A stretch of DNA of 64,000 nucleotides from Natroniella sulfidigena (lineage in GTDB: Bacteria; Bacillota; Halanaerobiia; Halobacteroidales; Halobacteroidaceae). Location of the stretch: positions 21,294 through 85,293 of the forward strand of contig NZ_JALKBY010000014.1 of the NCBI RefSeq assembly GCF_023223645.1, in the 5' to 3' direction. The notes below the pieces were generated by a model. It had not been told where the DNA came from and did not search any database. It was given only the letters and a program-made list of their open reading frames with translations. Shown here piece after piece: positions 17,112 to 26,333 of the stretch. The number at the start of each line of letters is the position of its first letter. Positions within the stretch are counted from its first letter, which is position 1. Position numbers and translations under genes: made by a program.

Positions 17112-18296
17112 ATGAGCGTTAGCGTAATAGGAACCTACCATTCTAAATTCGGTAAATCAGAAGATGACTTATATGATTTACTAGTTACAGCAGGAAAAGA
17201 AGCACTGAAAGATTCAGGTGTGGAAGCTAAGGATATAGGTGGAATTTGGATTGGAAACTATAGTGGTGGGGGGTTCAATAATCAAGAACATTTGGCCCCT
17301 TGTGCCCTTGATATTGATCCTGATTTAAGATTTACTCCTGCTACAAAAGTAGAGAATGCTTGTGCTTCTGGTGCAGCGGCTATCAAAGAAGCTAAAAATG
17401 CAATTGAAGCTGGTGAAGTGGATTATGCATTGGTAATTGGAGCAGAAAAGATGACGGATTTAGATACTAAAGGAGTTACTAAAACTCTTGCTAAAGCTTC
17501 TTATTGGCCCGAAGAAGGAGCAGAAGGAATGACATTCCCTGGTTTATTTGCTGAATTTGCTAAAGGATATAAGGAAAGACATGGCTTATCTGATCAAGAT
17601 TTACGAACAATTTTGGCTAAGATAAGCGCTAAAAATCATACTAATGCACTGGTTAACCCTTTAGCTCAGATGCCGATGGAATGTAGTTATCAAGATATCT
17701 TAGATAAACCAGATGAGAAGAATCCAATGATTGCTTCACCATTACGATTACTTGATTGTTCTTTAGTTTCTGATGGTGCAGCAGCTGTTGTACTAACTAC
17801 TGCTGACAAGGCCAAAGAGTTACAAGATGAAGTTGTAGAGCTATCAGCAATGGTTCAAGTTACAGATTATTTACCGATTAGTAAGAGATCTAATTCGGAG
17901 CTTGTGGGAACTAAAAAAGCAATTCAAGAAGTTTATGATCGAGCAGGGATTACTGTTGATGATCTAGATTTTGCTGAGGTTCATGACTGCTTTACGATTG
18001 CTGAGTTACTAGCTTATGAAGCAGTAGGAATTGCTGAAGATGGAGCAGGGCCAAAACTATTAGATAATGGAACGGTAATGGTTGATGGTGATCTGCCAGT
18101 AAATGCATCAGGTGGCTTGAAAGCCAAGGGACATCCAGTAGGAGCAACTGGGGTTTCGATGGCAGTCTTAGCTACTAGGCAGCTATTAGGAAATCCGATT
18201 GGTCATCAAGTAAAAGGAGCTGAGCTAGGGTTGGCCTTGAACTTTGGTGGTAGTGCAGTTAGTAATTATGCATCGGTCTTTAAACGGATAAGTTAG
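17112..18296 (+). CDS. Thiolase-superfamily protein (SCPx/archaeal acetyl-CoA acetyltransferase type)
   Basis: A 394-residue protein with the nucleophilic Cys in VENACASGAAA, a conserved His in EVHDCFTIAELL, and GHPVGATG. The usual second thiolase Cys (CxG near the C terminus) is replaced by NFGGSA, as in the SCPx/archaeal group. In archaea such proteins work with a DUF35 OB-fold partner, and none is encoded in this window. GGAGGG precedes the ATG. Its place as last gene of the cluster suggests a second acyl-CoA condensation or cleavage step; the substrate is unknown. Confidence 0.87.
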   Translation: MSVSVIGTYHSKFGKSEDDLYDLLVTAGKEALKDSGVEAKDIGGIWIGNYSGGGFNNQEHLAPCALDIDPDLRFTPATKVENACASGAAAIKEAKNAIEAGEVDYALVIGAEKMTDLDTKGVTKTLAKASYWPEEGAEGMTFPGLFAEFAKGYKERHGLSDQDLRTILAKISAKNHTNALVNPLAQMPMECSYQDILDKPDEKNPMIASPLRLLDCSLVSDGAAAVVLTTADKAKELQDEVVELSAMVQVTDYLPISKRSNSELVGTKKAIQEVYDRAGITVDDLDFAEVHDCFTIAELLAYEAVGIAEDGAGPKLLDNGTVMVDGDLPVNASGGLKAKGHPVGATGVSMAVLATRQLLGNPIGHQVKGAELGLALNFGGSAVSNYASVFKRIS

Positions 18297-18302
18297 TTAG
18301 AA

Positions 18303-18341
18303 GATAAAGCAGACATTTTTATTTGAAATGTCTGCTTTATT
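18303..18341 (+). terminator. Terminator ending the acyl-CoA cluster
   Basis: ATAAAGCAGACATTT pairs with AAATGTCTGCTTTAT around a short AT loop, followed by a T-rich tail. Confidence 0.88.
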
Positions 18342-18529
18342 CTTTGAGTTTTTATAAATAAATGATGGATAATGCCAAAAGATATTATTGTTTATTTAAG
18401 AAATAGCCTAAATATTAAGAATTATTCTTAAAAGGTTTACTTTTTATAGAAATATGTTAGAATAGGGATGATTGGTCTGATTGTTAGAATTGATTAAAAA
18501 ATAAACTAAAAGATTTCAGGGGGAGAAAA

Positions 18530-19309
18530 ATGAAAAAACTATTAAATAAGACACGGCAAATAAATAAGCTATTACAACGTTCTGTTAATCGAGAAATTGA
18601 CTTTAATGAGGTAGCAAATATTTTAAAAAGGGTTATCAAAGCAAATGTTTATTTAGTTGATAAGCGAGGAAAAATTTTAGGGTTTAATTTACTTGCTAAG
18701 TTTGAATGTGAATTAATGCATCAAGAGGTTATTGATCGAGGAGAATTTCCTGAAGATTATAATGATTGGTTATTAGATCATTATGATACGCAAGCAAATT
18801 ATAGGCAAACAAGTAGTAACTGTGTCTTTAAGGATGAGGTTTGTATCTTTAAAAATAAGCTGACAACAGTTGTTCCTATTAATGGTAGTGGAGAGAGGTT
18901 AGGGACTTTAGTTATAGCTAGATTTGATAATGAGTTTGAAAGTAGTGACTTATTATTAGCTGAATATGGTGCAGCAGTGGTAGGAATGGAAATTTTGAGG
19001 TTGAAAAATAAAAAGATGGAAAAGGAAGTTCGCCAACGGGCAGCTGCTAAGATTGCGATAGAGACTTTATCTTATTCTGAATTAGATGCTATTTATAATA
19101 TTTTAAAGGAAGTAGAAGGAGAAGAAGGGTTATTAGTAGCAAGTAAGATTGCTGATAGAATTGGGATTACTCGCTCAGTAATTGTTAATGCTTTAAGGAA
19201 GTTTGAAAGTGCAGGAGTAATTAAATCAAGGTCTCTAGGAATGAAAGGAACACATATTAAGATCTTAAATAAACAGGTAGTTGATCATCTAGAGAAAGCA
19301 CAGATTTAG
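18530..19309 (+). CDS. codY: CodY, GTP/branched-chain amino acid-sensing repressor
   Basis: A 259-residue protein with the full CodY layout: an N-terminal GAF sensor domain (about 1-155) ending in LLLAEYGAAVVGMEILR, a linker helix, and the winged HTH with LLVASKIADRIGITRSVIVNALRKFESAGVIKSRSLGMKGTHI, close to the Bacillus recognition region. In Firmicutes it represses stationary-phase and nitrogen/carbon genes when GTP and branched-chain amino acids are high. SD AGGGGGAG precedes the ATG. It is monocistronic here, not in the hslUV-codY operon seen in many Bacilli. Confidence 0.95.
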   Translation: MKKLLNKTRQINKLLQRSVNREIDFNEVANILKRVIKANVYLVDKRGKILGFNLLAKFECELMHQEVIDRGEFPEDYNDWLLDHYDTQANYRQTSSNCVFKDEVCIFKNKLTTVVPINGSGERLGTLVIARFDNEFESSDLLLAEYGAAVVGMEILRLKNKKMEKEVRQRAAAKIAIETLSYSELDAIYNILKEVEGEEGLLVASKIADRIGITRSVIVNALRKFESAGVIKSRSLGMKGTHIKILNKQVVDHLEKAQI

Positions 19310-19400
19310 ATTTTATAAAGAAAATTTTAGAAATAATAGCAGGTAATCAAGTTAACTATAGAGAAATTAATTAATACATCTGCAAGTGAAGGATTACACA

Positions 19401-19435
19401 ACAGTTGGGTTGCAAAACTCAACTGTATTTGTTAT
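19401..19435 (+). terminator. Terminator after codY
   Basis: ACAGTTGGGTT pairs with AACTCAACTGT (one G-T pair) around a small loop, followed by a T-rich stretch. Confidence 0.78.
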
Positions 19436-19491
19436 TATTTTATTTTAAGATAATCTTTTTAGAATAATTGCTTTGCAGAAAGGAAATTGAG

Positions 19492-19833
19492 ATGAAAAAT
19501 TCTAAAAAAACGATTAAATTAGTTAATGAATTAATGGGTTTTTGTTATCAAGTTGGGATTAAGCATATTGAGATTGATGTTAAAGATGAACCTTCTCAAA
19601 TGATAATTATTATCAGGGGGATGACAAAGAAGCTTGACAATGAAAGGTTAGAGGAAGCAAAGAGGTTGTTAAATACTCCTAGAGAAACACAGGTTGAAGA
19701 GTATTATTGGGAATTAGCAGGAGAAGACAATCAAGCTCAAAAATTAGCATTAGTAGGGCAGATGGTTGATCAAGCCGAAATAAATTATGAAAATAATAAT
19801 TTAGAAATCAAAGTCTACAGAAAGGATGATTGA
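19492..19833 (+). CDS. Protein of unknown function, 113 aa
   Basis: I do not recognise the family. I chose ATG 19492 because GAAAGGA lies seven bases upstream; an earlier TTG has no SD. There is no signal or membrane segment. The protein looks alpha/beta: a helix, a strand HIEIDVKDEPSQMIIIIRG, a helix with LEEAKRLLN, then VEEYYWELAGE and a last strand LEIKVY. It lies 45 bases before a soluble chemoreceptor gene, so a partner role in sensing is possible but only inferred. Confidence 0.7.
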   Translation: MKNSKKTIKLVNELMGFCYQVGIKHIEIDVKDEPSQMIIIIRGMTKKLDNERLEEAKRLLNTPRETQVEEYYWELAGEDNQAQKLALVGQMVDQAEINYENNNLEIKVYRKDD

Positions 19834-19875
19834 TCAGGGAGAATATTATTAAATGCTCAGGAGGTGAATTTAAAA

Positions 19876-20727
19876 TTGATGGAGGAAGTACAAGCTTTGG
19901 AATCATTAGTAGCAGTAGCTCCACTGCTGAATAAGTTTTACTTAGAAGAAGTAGCTGTTTATGTGGCAGATACTGAAAAAGTAATAGCTACTTACCCTAG
20001 TCCTAAATTAGATTTAGGGGTTAAAAAAGGAGATGTAGTTGATCCTGATTGGGGACTGGCTAAAGCAATGAATAAAGGCAGACGAGTAGTAATTGAGCAA
20101 GACGATTCAGTTTTAGGAATATCCTATATTTCTATTGGTAATCCAATCTATAATAATCAAGGTGAAATTATAGGTGGAATCAGTATTAATCAATCGACAA
20201 AAAAGAAGGATGGATTACTTGAAATATCTAATGAGCTGTTGGGAACTACAGAAGTAGTAGATCAGCAAGTAGAAGAAATTAATTTAGATGTTGAGGATAT
20301 AATCAATATGGGAACAAAGTTGAGTGATATTTCACAGCAGACTGAAGATAGAGTAAAAAATACAGATGATATTATTAATATTATTAAAAATATTGCTAAG
20401 AAAACAAAGATGATAGGTATTAATGCTGGAATAGAAGCTGCTAGGGTGGGGCAAGCAGGTCAAGGGTTTGTAGTGGTAGCAGAAGAAATACAAGATTTGG
20501 CTACAAAGACTGCACAATCGACTTCAGAAATAGAAGTAACTTTAGAAGGTTTGGAGAAGATTACTGCAAGTTTGGATGATGTTTCTAAAAGGATAAATGA
20601 GATCAGTAAAGAACAATCTGAAGTTGTAAGTAAGATTGATGCTGAAATTGAAAATTTAAGTGAATTAGGCAATGTTGTTATTGAAATGTCAAAATCATTA
20701 GCAGAAGATGAGTATCAGTATGAATAA
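19876..20727 (+). CDS. Soluble methyl-accepting chemotaxis protein-like sensor
   Basis: About 284 residues without any membrane segment. The N-terminal third is a small sensor domain (about 1-125), followed by an MCP signalling hairpin whose tip carries INAGIEAARVGQAGQGFVVVAEEIQDLA, the CheA/CheW contact. It is a shortened cytoplasmic receptor. AGGAGGTGA at 19859-19867 overlaps an upstream GTG, so TTG 19876 or ATG 19879 is the more likely start. The cytoplasmic ligand is unknown. A FlK-like thioesterase gene follows at once. Confidence 0.88.
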   Translation: MMEEVQALESLVAVAPLLNKFYLEEVAVYVADTEKVIATYPSPKLDLGVKKGDVVDPDWGLAKAMNKGRRVVIEQDDSVLGISYISIGNPIYNNQGEIIGGISINQSTKKKDGLLEISNELLGTTEVVDQQVEEINLDVEDIINMGTKLSDISQQTEDRVKNTDDIINIIKNIAKKTKMIGINAGIEAARVGQAGQGFVVVAEEIQDLATKTAQSTSEIEVTLEGLEKITASLDDVSKRINEISKEQSEVVSKIDAEIENLSELGNVVIEMSKSLAEDEYQYE

Positions 20728-20751
20728 TTATCTCTAAATAGGAGGGGTTAC

Positions 20752-21144
20752 ATGGAAAAGATTAAACCTGGCTTAAGTGGGACAGCTTCTACAAAAGTAA
20801 CAGATCTGAATACTGCTAAAGAGTATAACAGTGGTAAGGTTGATGTTTATGCAACTCCAGCTATGATTGCTTTAATGGAGCAAGCAGCAACTAAAGCAGT
20901 TGAAGATTATTTGCCAGTGGGTAAAGCAACAGTTGGTACTAATGTTGAGGTTAAACATTTGACAGCTACTCCATTAGAGATGAAGGTAACAGCTAAAGCT
21001 GAGTTGATCGAGGTTGATGGCAGAAAGTTGATCTTTAAAGTTGAAGCTGAAGATGAGGTAGAAAAGATTGGAGCAGGTCGCCATGAACGGTTTATAATTG
21101 ATTTGGATAAATTTCATCAACGAGCCCAAAAAAAGTCTAATTAA
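20752..21144 (+). CDS. FlK-like thioesterase (hotdog fold)
   Basis: A 130-residue single-domain protein resembling fluoroacetyl-CoA thioesterase-like enzymes: the opening PGLSGTAS, YATPAMIALMEQAA with the active-site Thr and Glu region, VGTNVEVKHLTATPLEMKVTAKAELIEVDGRKLIFKVEAED, and a GRHERFII end with a conserved His. Such enzymes hydrolyse small acyl-CoA esters. SD AGGAGGGG precedes the ATG. It may belong functionally with the short-chain acyl-CoA genes 3 kb upstream. Confidence 0.87.
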   Translation: MEKIKPGLSGTASTKVTDLNTAKEYNSGKVDVYATPAMIALMEQAATKAVEDYLPVGKATVGTNVEVKHLTATPLEMKVTAKAELIEVDGRKLIFKVEAEDEVEKIGAGRHERFIIDLDKFHQRAQKKSN

Positions 21145-21160
21145 AATTTAATATAATGAT

Positions 21161-21192
21161 AAAAAGCTTATCTTTTTAAGATAAGCTTTTTT
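21161..21192 (+). terminator. Terminator after the thioesterase
   Basis: AAAAAGCTTATC pairs with GATAAGCTTTTT around a T-rich loop; T run at the end. Confidence 0.88.
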
Positions 21193-21279
21193 ATTTTGGC
21201 CCTACAAATTAGCTGAAAGTAATTTTCACCTTATCTATTGCATAAATTATAATAGTTATTTGAAGAAAGGATAGATATC

Positions 21280-22647
21280 ATGAAAGAGGTAGTGAAGAAG
21301 GTTAAGAAAATGACTAAAAGCTTTACTACTTCCTCAAGGCAAACGATTATTGTGGGAGGGAGTGAAGTAGGAGTTCAACTAGCAGAGCGATTGATTCAAA
21401 TGGGCCAAGATGTTGTGATGATTGAAGAAGATGCTCGATTACGAAAACAGATTCAAGAAAGGATAGATGTACTAACCTTACAAGGAGAAGGAACAGATTT
21501 AGATGTCTTAACTAAAGCAGGGATTGATAAGACTAACCTTTTGATTGCTCTTACTGGAGATGACCGGAAAAATTTATTGACAGGAATTTATGCCCAGCAG
21601 TTAGGAGTTAAAGATATAATTGTGCAAGTTAAGCAGATTAAAAATCTTGCTCCTAAGTTGCAATTAGATAAATTAGAACTTGATTTGGTGGTTAATCCTT
21701 CGGAGATGGTGATTAAACGAGTTAAGAACTTAATTAAGCCGGGGATGAAATTAGAAGTTGATCAATATCTAAATAAGAAGGTTCAGATTTCTGAATTTAA
21801 GATTTCTCATCAGAGTAATTTTGCTTATAATACTGTCAATGAGTTAAATTTGCCTGATAATTCATTAATTTTGGTCATTGCGAGGAAAGGAAGAGTAATT
21901 ATTCCCCAAGGGAAGGATAAAATTTATCCAGGGGATAGTCTCTATATTATCTGTCCTAAAGGATTTAAGAAAAAGTTTGGTAGATTGTTGACCAACTATG
22001 CAGATGATAAAGAAAAGATTGTCTTGGTGGGAGAAGGAGAGGTTAATTATCAATTAGCTAAATCTTTTGCTTCTCACGCAGTTGTAACTATTATTGAGGA
22101 GGATTTAAAAAAGTGTGAAAGGCTAGCTGATAGTTTAGAAGATGTATTAGTTTTGCAGGGGTCAGGAGCAGATGTTGATCTCTTAAAAGAAGAAGGGGTA
22201 GCTAAAGCTGATGCATTTGTAGCGGTTACTGATGATGATGATGCGAATTTGGTGATGGCAGTTTTGGCTAAGAAGTTAGGGGTCAAAAAGTCGATAGCTG
22301 TAGTAGATAAGATTAATTATAGTTATTTAACAGAATTTCTGAGGATTGATCATATTATCTGCCCATCATTAATCACTATTGATACTATTTTGGATTTTTT
22401 ACATCAGGGACAAGTTGACGGAATGGTTACTTTTGGAGGTCAGGTTAAATTCTCTAAAGTGACTTATGATAGACAGGGGATTACTAAGATAAAGGATTTA
22501 AATTTACCTACTGATTTAATTGTCGGTTTAATTTATCGGGGAAAAAAGGTAATTATTCCTACAGGAACTACTAGACTAGAACCTAAAGATGACTTACTGG
22601 TTTTTTCTTTAGCGACTAAAGAGGAGATTGAGCACTACTTTAAATAG
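21280..22647 (+). CDS. trkA: TrkA, NAD(H)-binding regulatory subunit of the Trk potassium system
   Basis: A 455-residue protein with two tandem TrkA-N/TrkA-C units. The first Rossmann motif is IIVGGSEVGVQLAERL, the second LVGEGEVNYQLAKSF; each is followed by a RCK_C domain (the second near KVTYDRQG and DDLLVFSLA). It forms the cytoplasmic gating ring of TrkH and responds to nucleotides. TrkH follows 11 bases later in the same operon. In a halophile this pair would support high internal K+. Confidence 0.93.
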   Translation: MKEVVKKVKKMTKSFTTSSRQTIIVGGSEVGVQLAERLIQMGQDVVMIEEDARLRKQIQERIDVLTLQGEGTDLDVLTKAGIDKTNLLIALTGDDRKNLLTGIYAQQLGVKDIIVQVKQIKNLAPKLQLDKLELDLVVNPSEMVIKRVKNLIKPGMKLEVDQYLNKKVQISEFKISHQSNFAYNTVNELNLPDNSLILVIARKGRVIIPQGKDKIYPGDSLYIICPKGFKKKFGRLLTNYADDKEKIVLVGEGEVNYQLAKSFASHAVVTIIEEDLKKCERLADSLEDVLVLQGSGADVDLLKEEGVAKADAFVAVTDDDDANLVMAVLAKKLGVKKSIAVVDKINYSYLTEFLRIDHIICPSLITIDTILDFLHQGQVDGMVTFGGQVKFSKVTYDRQGITKIKDLNLPTDLIVGLIYRGKKVIIPTGTTRLEPKDDLLVFSLATKEEIEHYFK

Positions 22648-22658
22648 GGGGTAACTTA

Positions 22659-24098
22659 ATGAGATTAAAAATTGTATTTAATATGTTAGGAACTTTGTTG
22701 TTGTTTATTGGAGTTAGTATGATACTCCCTATCTTAGTCTCTCTTTATTATCAGGAAGCAGATGGGATTGCTTTTATAGTGGCTACTGGTTTTACTATTA
22801 GTAGTGGGAGGTTATTGAAACGTTTTAGTGATGATGAAGAGGATATTAGACATCGAGAAGGTTTTGCTATTGTGACATTAGGTTGGATACTTATCTCTAT
22901 CTTTGGAGCAGTACCATTTATGTTAGCTGGTGTCTTTGATAATTTTGTCGATGCTTTTTTTGAAAGTGTTAGTGGGTTTACTACTACTGGTGCTACGGTG
23001 ATTATGTCTTTAGAGAGTCTATCACATACAATCTTGTTTTGGCGGAGTTTGATGCATTGGTTAGGTGGGATGGGGATTATTGTAATGTCGATTGTGATCT
23101 TACCTGAGTTGGCAGGTTCAATGCAGTTGTTTAAAGCAGAGGTTCCAGGGCCAGTCCATGAGCGATTGAAGCCTAGAATTAGAGAGACTGCCAAGACATT
23201 ATGGGTTGTTTATATTGTCTTGACCTTTTTACAGATTGTTTTATTGACTATAAATGATATGCCTTTATTTGATGCGGTGATTCATTCTTTTGGTACGATG
23301 TCAACGGGAGGGTTTTCCTCACGAACATTGAGTGTTAAGGCTTATGATAGTATTATTATTGAAGCGATTATGGCAGTCTTTATGTTTATGTCAGGGATTA
23401 ATTTGGTTTTACATTATCAGGTGTTGACGGGTAATTTTAAATCATTATTCAAGGATAAAGAGTTTAGGTTTTATACCTTTATAGTAGTGACAGCTATTTT
23501 ACTAATTACACTTAATCTTCGTTTGCAAGTTTATAAGACCTTTCTTTCTTCATTAAAGTATGCTGCCTTTCAGGTTACTTCAATTATCAGTACAGCTGGG
23601 TTTGCGACGGTTGATTATGATATTTGGCCCCCTTTTTCTCGTGGGATACTATTGATTTTGATGTTTATTGGAGGTTGTGCAGGTTCTACTGCAGGGGGAA
23701 TTAAGGTGATCAGGATTTATGCTTTAATGAAAAAGGGTTTTCAAGAATTATATAAGCTAATCCATCCTCGGGCTGTAACTTCATTAAAGATTGGTAATCA
23801 GGCTATTTCGGAAGAGGTTTCTACAAGTATTTTAGGGTTTTTCTTTTTATATATTATTGTTTTTGTGATTTCTACGATTACTTTAGCCTCTTTTGGGATT
23901 GATTTGATTAGTTCAATTTCAGCAGTAGCAGCTACTTTAGGAAATATTGGTCCAGGTTTAGGGTTGATTGGCCCTTTAAATACTTATGTTCCTTTACCGG
24001 TGGTAGGAAAGTTATTATTGAGTTTTGCTATGATTTTAGGTAGATTGGAAATCTATACAGTATTGGTATTTTTATTAGCCGGTTTTTGGCGTAAGTAG
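22659..24098 (+). CDS. trkH: TrkH, potassium channel/uptake membrane subunit
   Basis: A 479-residue polytopic membrane protein of the SKT family. Four pore-loop repeats are visible, each with a filter-like GxxTTG-type segment (SGFTTTGATV, FGTMSTGGFSSR, STAGFATVDYD, TLGNIGPGLG). GGCAGSTAGGIK precedes the cytoplasmic loop. It conducts K+ across the inner membrane under TrkA control. SD AGGGGG lies before the ATG. The gene ends 94 bases before a two-component pair that could regulate it. Confidence 0.94.
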   Translation: MRLKIVFNMLGTLLLFIGVSMILPILVSLYYQEADGIAFIVATGFTISSGRLLKRFSDDEEDIRHREGFAIVTLGWILISIFGAVPFMLAGVFDNFVDAFFESVSGFTTTGATVIMSLESLSHTILFWRSLMHWLGGMGIIVMSIVILPELAGSMQLFKAEVPGPVHERLKPRIRETAKTLWVVYIVLTFLQIVLLTINDMPLFDAVIHSFGTMSTGGFSSRTLSVKAYDSIIIEAIMAVFMFMSGINLVLHYQVLTGNFKSLFKDKEFRFYTFIVVTAILLITLNLRLQVYKTFLSSLKYAAFQVTSIISTAGFATVDYDIWPPFSRGILLILMFIGGCAGSTAGGIKVIRIYALMKKGFQELYKLIHPRAVTSLKIGNQAISEEVSTSILGFFFLYIIVFVISTITLASFGIDLISSISAVAATLGNIGPGLGLIGPLNTYVPLPVVGKLLLSFAMILGRLEIYTVLVFLLAGFWRK

Positions 24099-24178
24099 AT
24101 TAAATTTTGACTTTATAATTTAAAAAAAGTCAGTTATAATTATGTATAGGTGTAACTTAAGTTAGAAAGTTCAGTTTA

Positions 24179-24188
24179 GGGGGGGGGG
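24179..24188 (+). repeat. G10 homopolymer tract in a ribosome binding site
   Basis: Ten G in a row stand four bases before the GTG start of the response regulator and form the only SD candidate. Such tracts are prone to slippage, and length change would alter the SD and its spacing. Confidence 0.9.
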
Positions 24189-24192
24189 AAAG

Positions 24193-24885
24193 GTGGTTAC
24201 TAAGATTTTAGTAGTTGATGATGATCAAAATCTTTGTAGATTAATGGAAGTCTATTTATCTAAGGAAGATTATCAGATTGCTATAGCTAATCAAGGTGAG
24301 GAAGCTTTGGATAAGTTTTATGAATTCAATCCTCATCTGGTAGTTTTGGATATTATGTTACCTAAGTTAGATGGTTGGGAAGTTTGTCAAAAGATTAGGG
24401 AGAAGTCTGATGTTCCAATTATAATGTTGACTGCGAAAGGAGAAAAGCAGGATAAGATTAAGGGGTTGGATTTAGGGGCAGATGACTATGTAACGAAACC
24501 ATTTGATCCGGATGAATTGGTAGCTAGAGTGAAGGCTAATTTAAGACGAGCTATAGATACACGAGGAGATGAGCAAGTCTTATTTTTTCCTAACTTAACT
24601 ATAGATAATAAGAAACATCAGGTCAAGGTCAAGGGTGAATTATTGGAAATAGCACCTAAAGAGTATGATTTGCTTTACTTTTTAGCTAAAAATGAAAAAC
24701 AGGTCTTTAGTAGAGAACAGCTATTAGATCAAGTTTGGGGTTATAATTTTATAGGTGATATTAGAACTGTTGATACACATATTAAGCGTTTAAGAAATAA
24801 GATTGATACTTGTATTGAAGATTATAATTATTTCCATACAGTTTGGGGAGTGGGTTATAAATTTGAAGTCACTAAAGATTTTTAA
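24193..24885 (+). CDS. OmpR/PhoB-family response regulator
   Basis: A 230-residue regulator starting at GTG. The receiver has VDDD, the phospho-accepting Asp in VVLDIMLPKLDG, and the Lys in YVTKPF. The C-terminal winged helix ends with VDTHIKRLRNKI and VWGVGYKFE. Translation initiation depends on the G10 tract upstream. The cognate kinase overlaps its 3' end. The position after trkAH hints at osmotic or K+ control, but the targets are unknown. Confidence 0.94.
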   Translation: MVTKILVVDDDQNLCRLMEVYLSKEDYQIAIANQGEEALDKFYEFNPHLVVLDIMLPKLDGWEVCQKIREKSDVPIIMLTAKGEKQDKIKGLDLGADDYVTKPFDPDELVARVKANLRRAIDTRGDEQVLFFPNLTIDNKKHQVKVKGELLEIAPKEYDLLYFLAKNEKQVFSREQLLDQVWGYNFIGDIRTVDTHIKRLRNKIDTCIEDYNYFHTVWGVGYKFEVTKDF

Positions 24886-26323
24886 TACTATTTCTAGTAA
24901 ATTAATGCTCAGATTTATTACAATAATTTTAGTAACCTTATTTGTTTTAGGAGTTTCTTTATCATATTTATTTCAAAATTACTATTATAATCACCAAGAA
25001 GAAATATTTATAGAGCAAGGGCAAGAGATTGCTAACTTAGTTCAGCAATCGATTTATGAAGGAAATTATGATGAAGCATTATCTTTTTTAAAGGGTTCAC
25101 AGCGATTTTTTGAAGGAAATGTTTGGATAGTTAATTCTAGGGGGTTGGTATTAGCTACAACTAAACATGAAGAGTTGCAAGGGATTAGATTAGAAGAGAT
25201 AGAAATGAAACAAGTTTTTGATGGACAAGTTATCAAAAAGAGTGGTTACTCTGATTATTTTGATGAGTCAGTTTTGTTTGTAGCAGTACCGATTATTGTT
25301 GAGGAAGAGGTGCTTGGAGCTGTTTTTGTCTATTCACCATTAGCAGGAATTAGTGAAACTTTAGATGATTTAAAGAGATTGATTATTTATGCAGCATTGA
25401 TTGCTATCAGTTTAACTTTTATTTTGAGTTTTACCTTAACTAGAAGCTTTACTAAACCATTGCGTAAGATGAAACAGATAGCAGTGGATATGGCTCATGG
25501 GCAATTTAGTGAACGGTTGGGAGTAACGACTGATGATGAGGTAGGGCAGTTGGCCCATTCATTTAATTATTTGGCTGATACATTACAGGAAACTATCTAC
25601 TCATTGCAGAAGAAAGAAGAACAACAACGGAGATTTGTAGCTGATGTTTCTCATGAATTACGGACTCCTTTAACTTCAATTCAGGGGTTTGTTAAAGCAT
25701 TACGTGATGGAGTTTATGATTCTGAAGTCGATAAAAGTGAGTATTATTCAATTGTATTAGGTGAAGTCGAAAGGTTGATTAGATTAGTCAATGATTTATT
25801 AGGCTTATCACAAATTGAATTAGAACAGATCAAGATGGAGATTGAGGCTTTGGATTTAAGTTATTTGATCAATATCTCGATTAAGAATTTACAACCCAAA
25901 ATTGCTGAAAAGGATTTAAATATAATAGCTGATTTACCAAAAGAGCTTTCTTTAGTGTTGGCTGACAGAGATAAGATTGAACAAGTATTAATTAATTTAA
26001 TCAGTAATGCTATTGATTTTACTCCTGTAGGTAAGGAGATTAGGATCTTTGCTCAAGAAGAAGAAAGAAAAGTGAAGGTGGCTATAGAAGATCAAGGGCC
26101 AGGAATTCCTAGTGAAGATTTAGAAAATATCTGGAATAGATTTCATAAGGTTGATAAATCAAGAACCCGTAGCAAAGGTGGCACAGGTTTGGGTCTGTCA
26201 ATTGTTAGAGAGATTATTAAACAGCATGATGGTGAAGTATGGGTTGATAGTGTAGAAGGTGAAGGTTCTAGGTTTGGTTTTAGCTTGATTAAGGCTAATG
26301 AGGAAGCAGTGAGAAGCTTTTAA
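24863..26323 (+). CDS. Sensor histidine kinase, partner of the response regulator
   Basis: About 486 residues: a membrane anchor (about 15-40), an extracytoplasmic dCACHE-like domain (to about 165), a second membrane segment, HAMP, HisKA (VSHELRTPLTSIQG) and HATPase_c (NLISNAIDFTP, VAIEDQGPGIP, GGTGLGLSIV). I prefer TTG 24863, with GTGGG nearby and a 23-base overlap with the regulator; the first ATG of the frame, upstream, would overlap by 83 bases. It phosphorylates the overlapping regulator. It lacks the PAS domain of the kinase at the window start. Confidence 0.93.
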   Translation: MKSLKIFNTISSKLMLRFITIILVTLFVLGVSLSYLFQNYYYNHQEEIFIEQGQEIANLVQQSIYEGNYDEALSFLKGSQRFFEGNVWIVNSRGLVLATTKHEELQGIRLEEIEMKQVFDGQVIKKSGYSDYFDESVLFVAVPIIVEEEVLGAVFVYSPLAGISETLDDLKRLIIYAALIAISLTFILSFTLTRSFTKPLRKMKQIAVDMAHGQFSERLGVTTDDEVGQLAHSFNYLADTLQETIYSLQKKEEQQRRFVADVSHELRTPLTSIQGFVKALRDGVYDSEVDKSEYYSIVLGEVERLIRLVNDLLGLSQIELEQIKMEIEALDLSYLINISIKNLQPKIAEKDLNIIADLPKELSLVLADRDKIEQVLINLISNAIDFTPVGKEIRIFAQEEERKVKVAIEDQGPGIPSEDLENIWNRFHKVDKSRTRSKGGTGLGLSIVREIIKQHDGEVWVDSVEGEGSRFGFSLIKANEEAVRSF

Positions 26324-26333
26324 AAGCAGTGAA

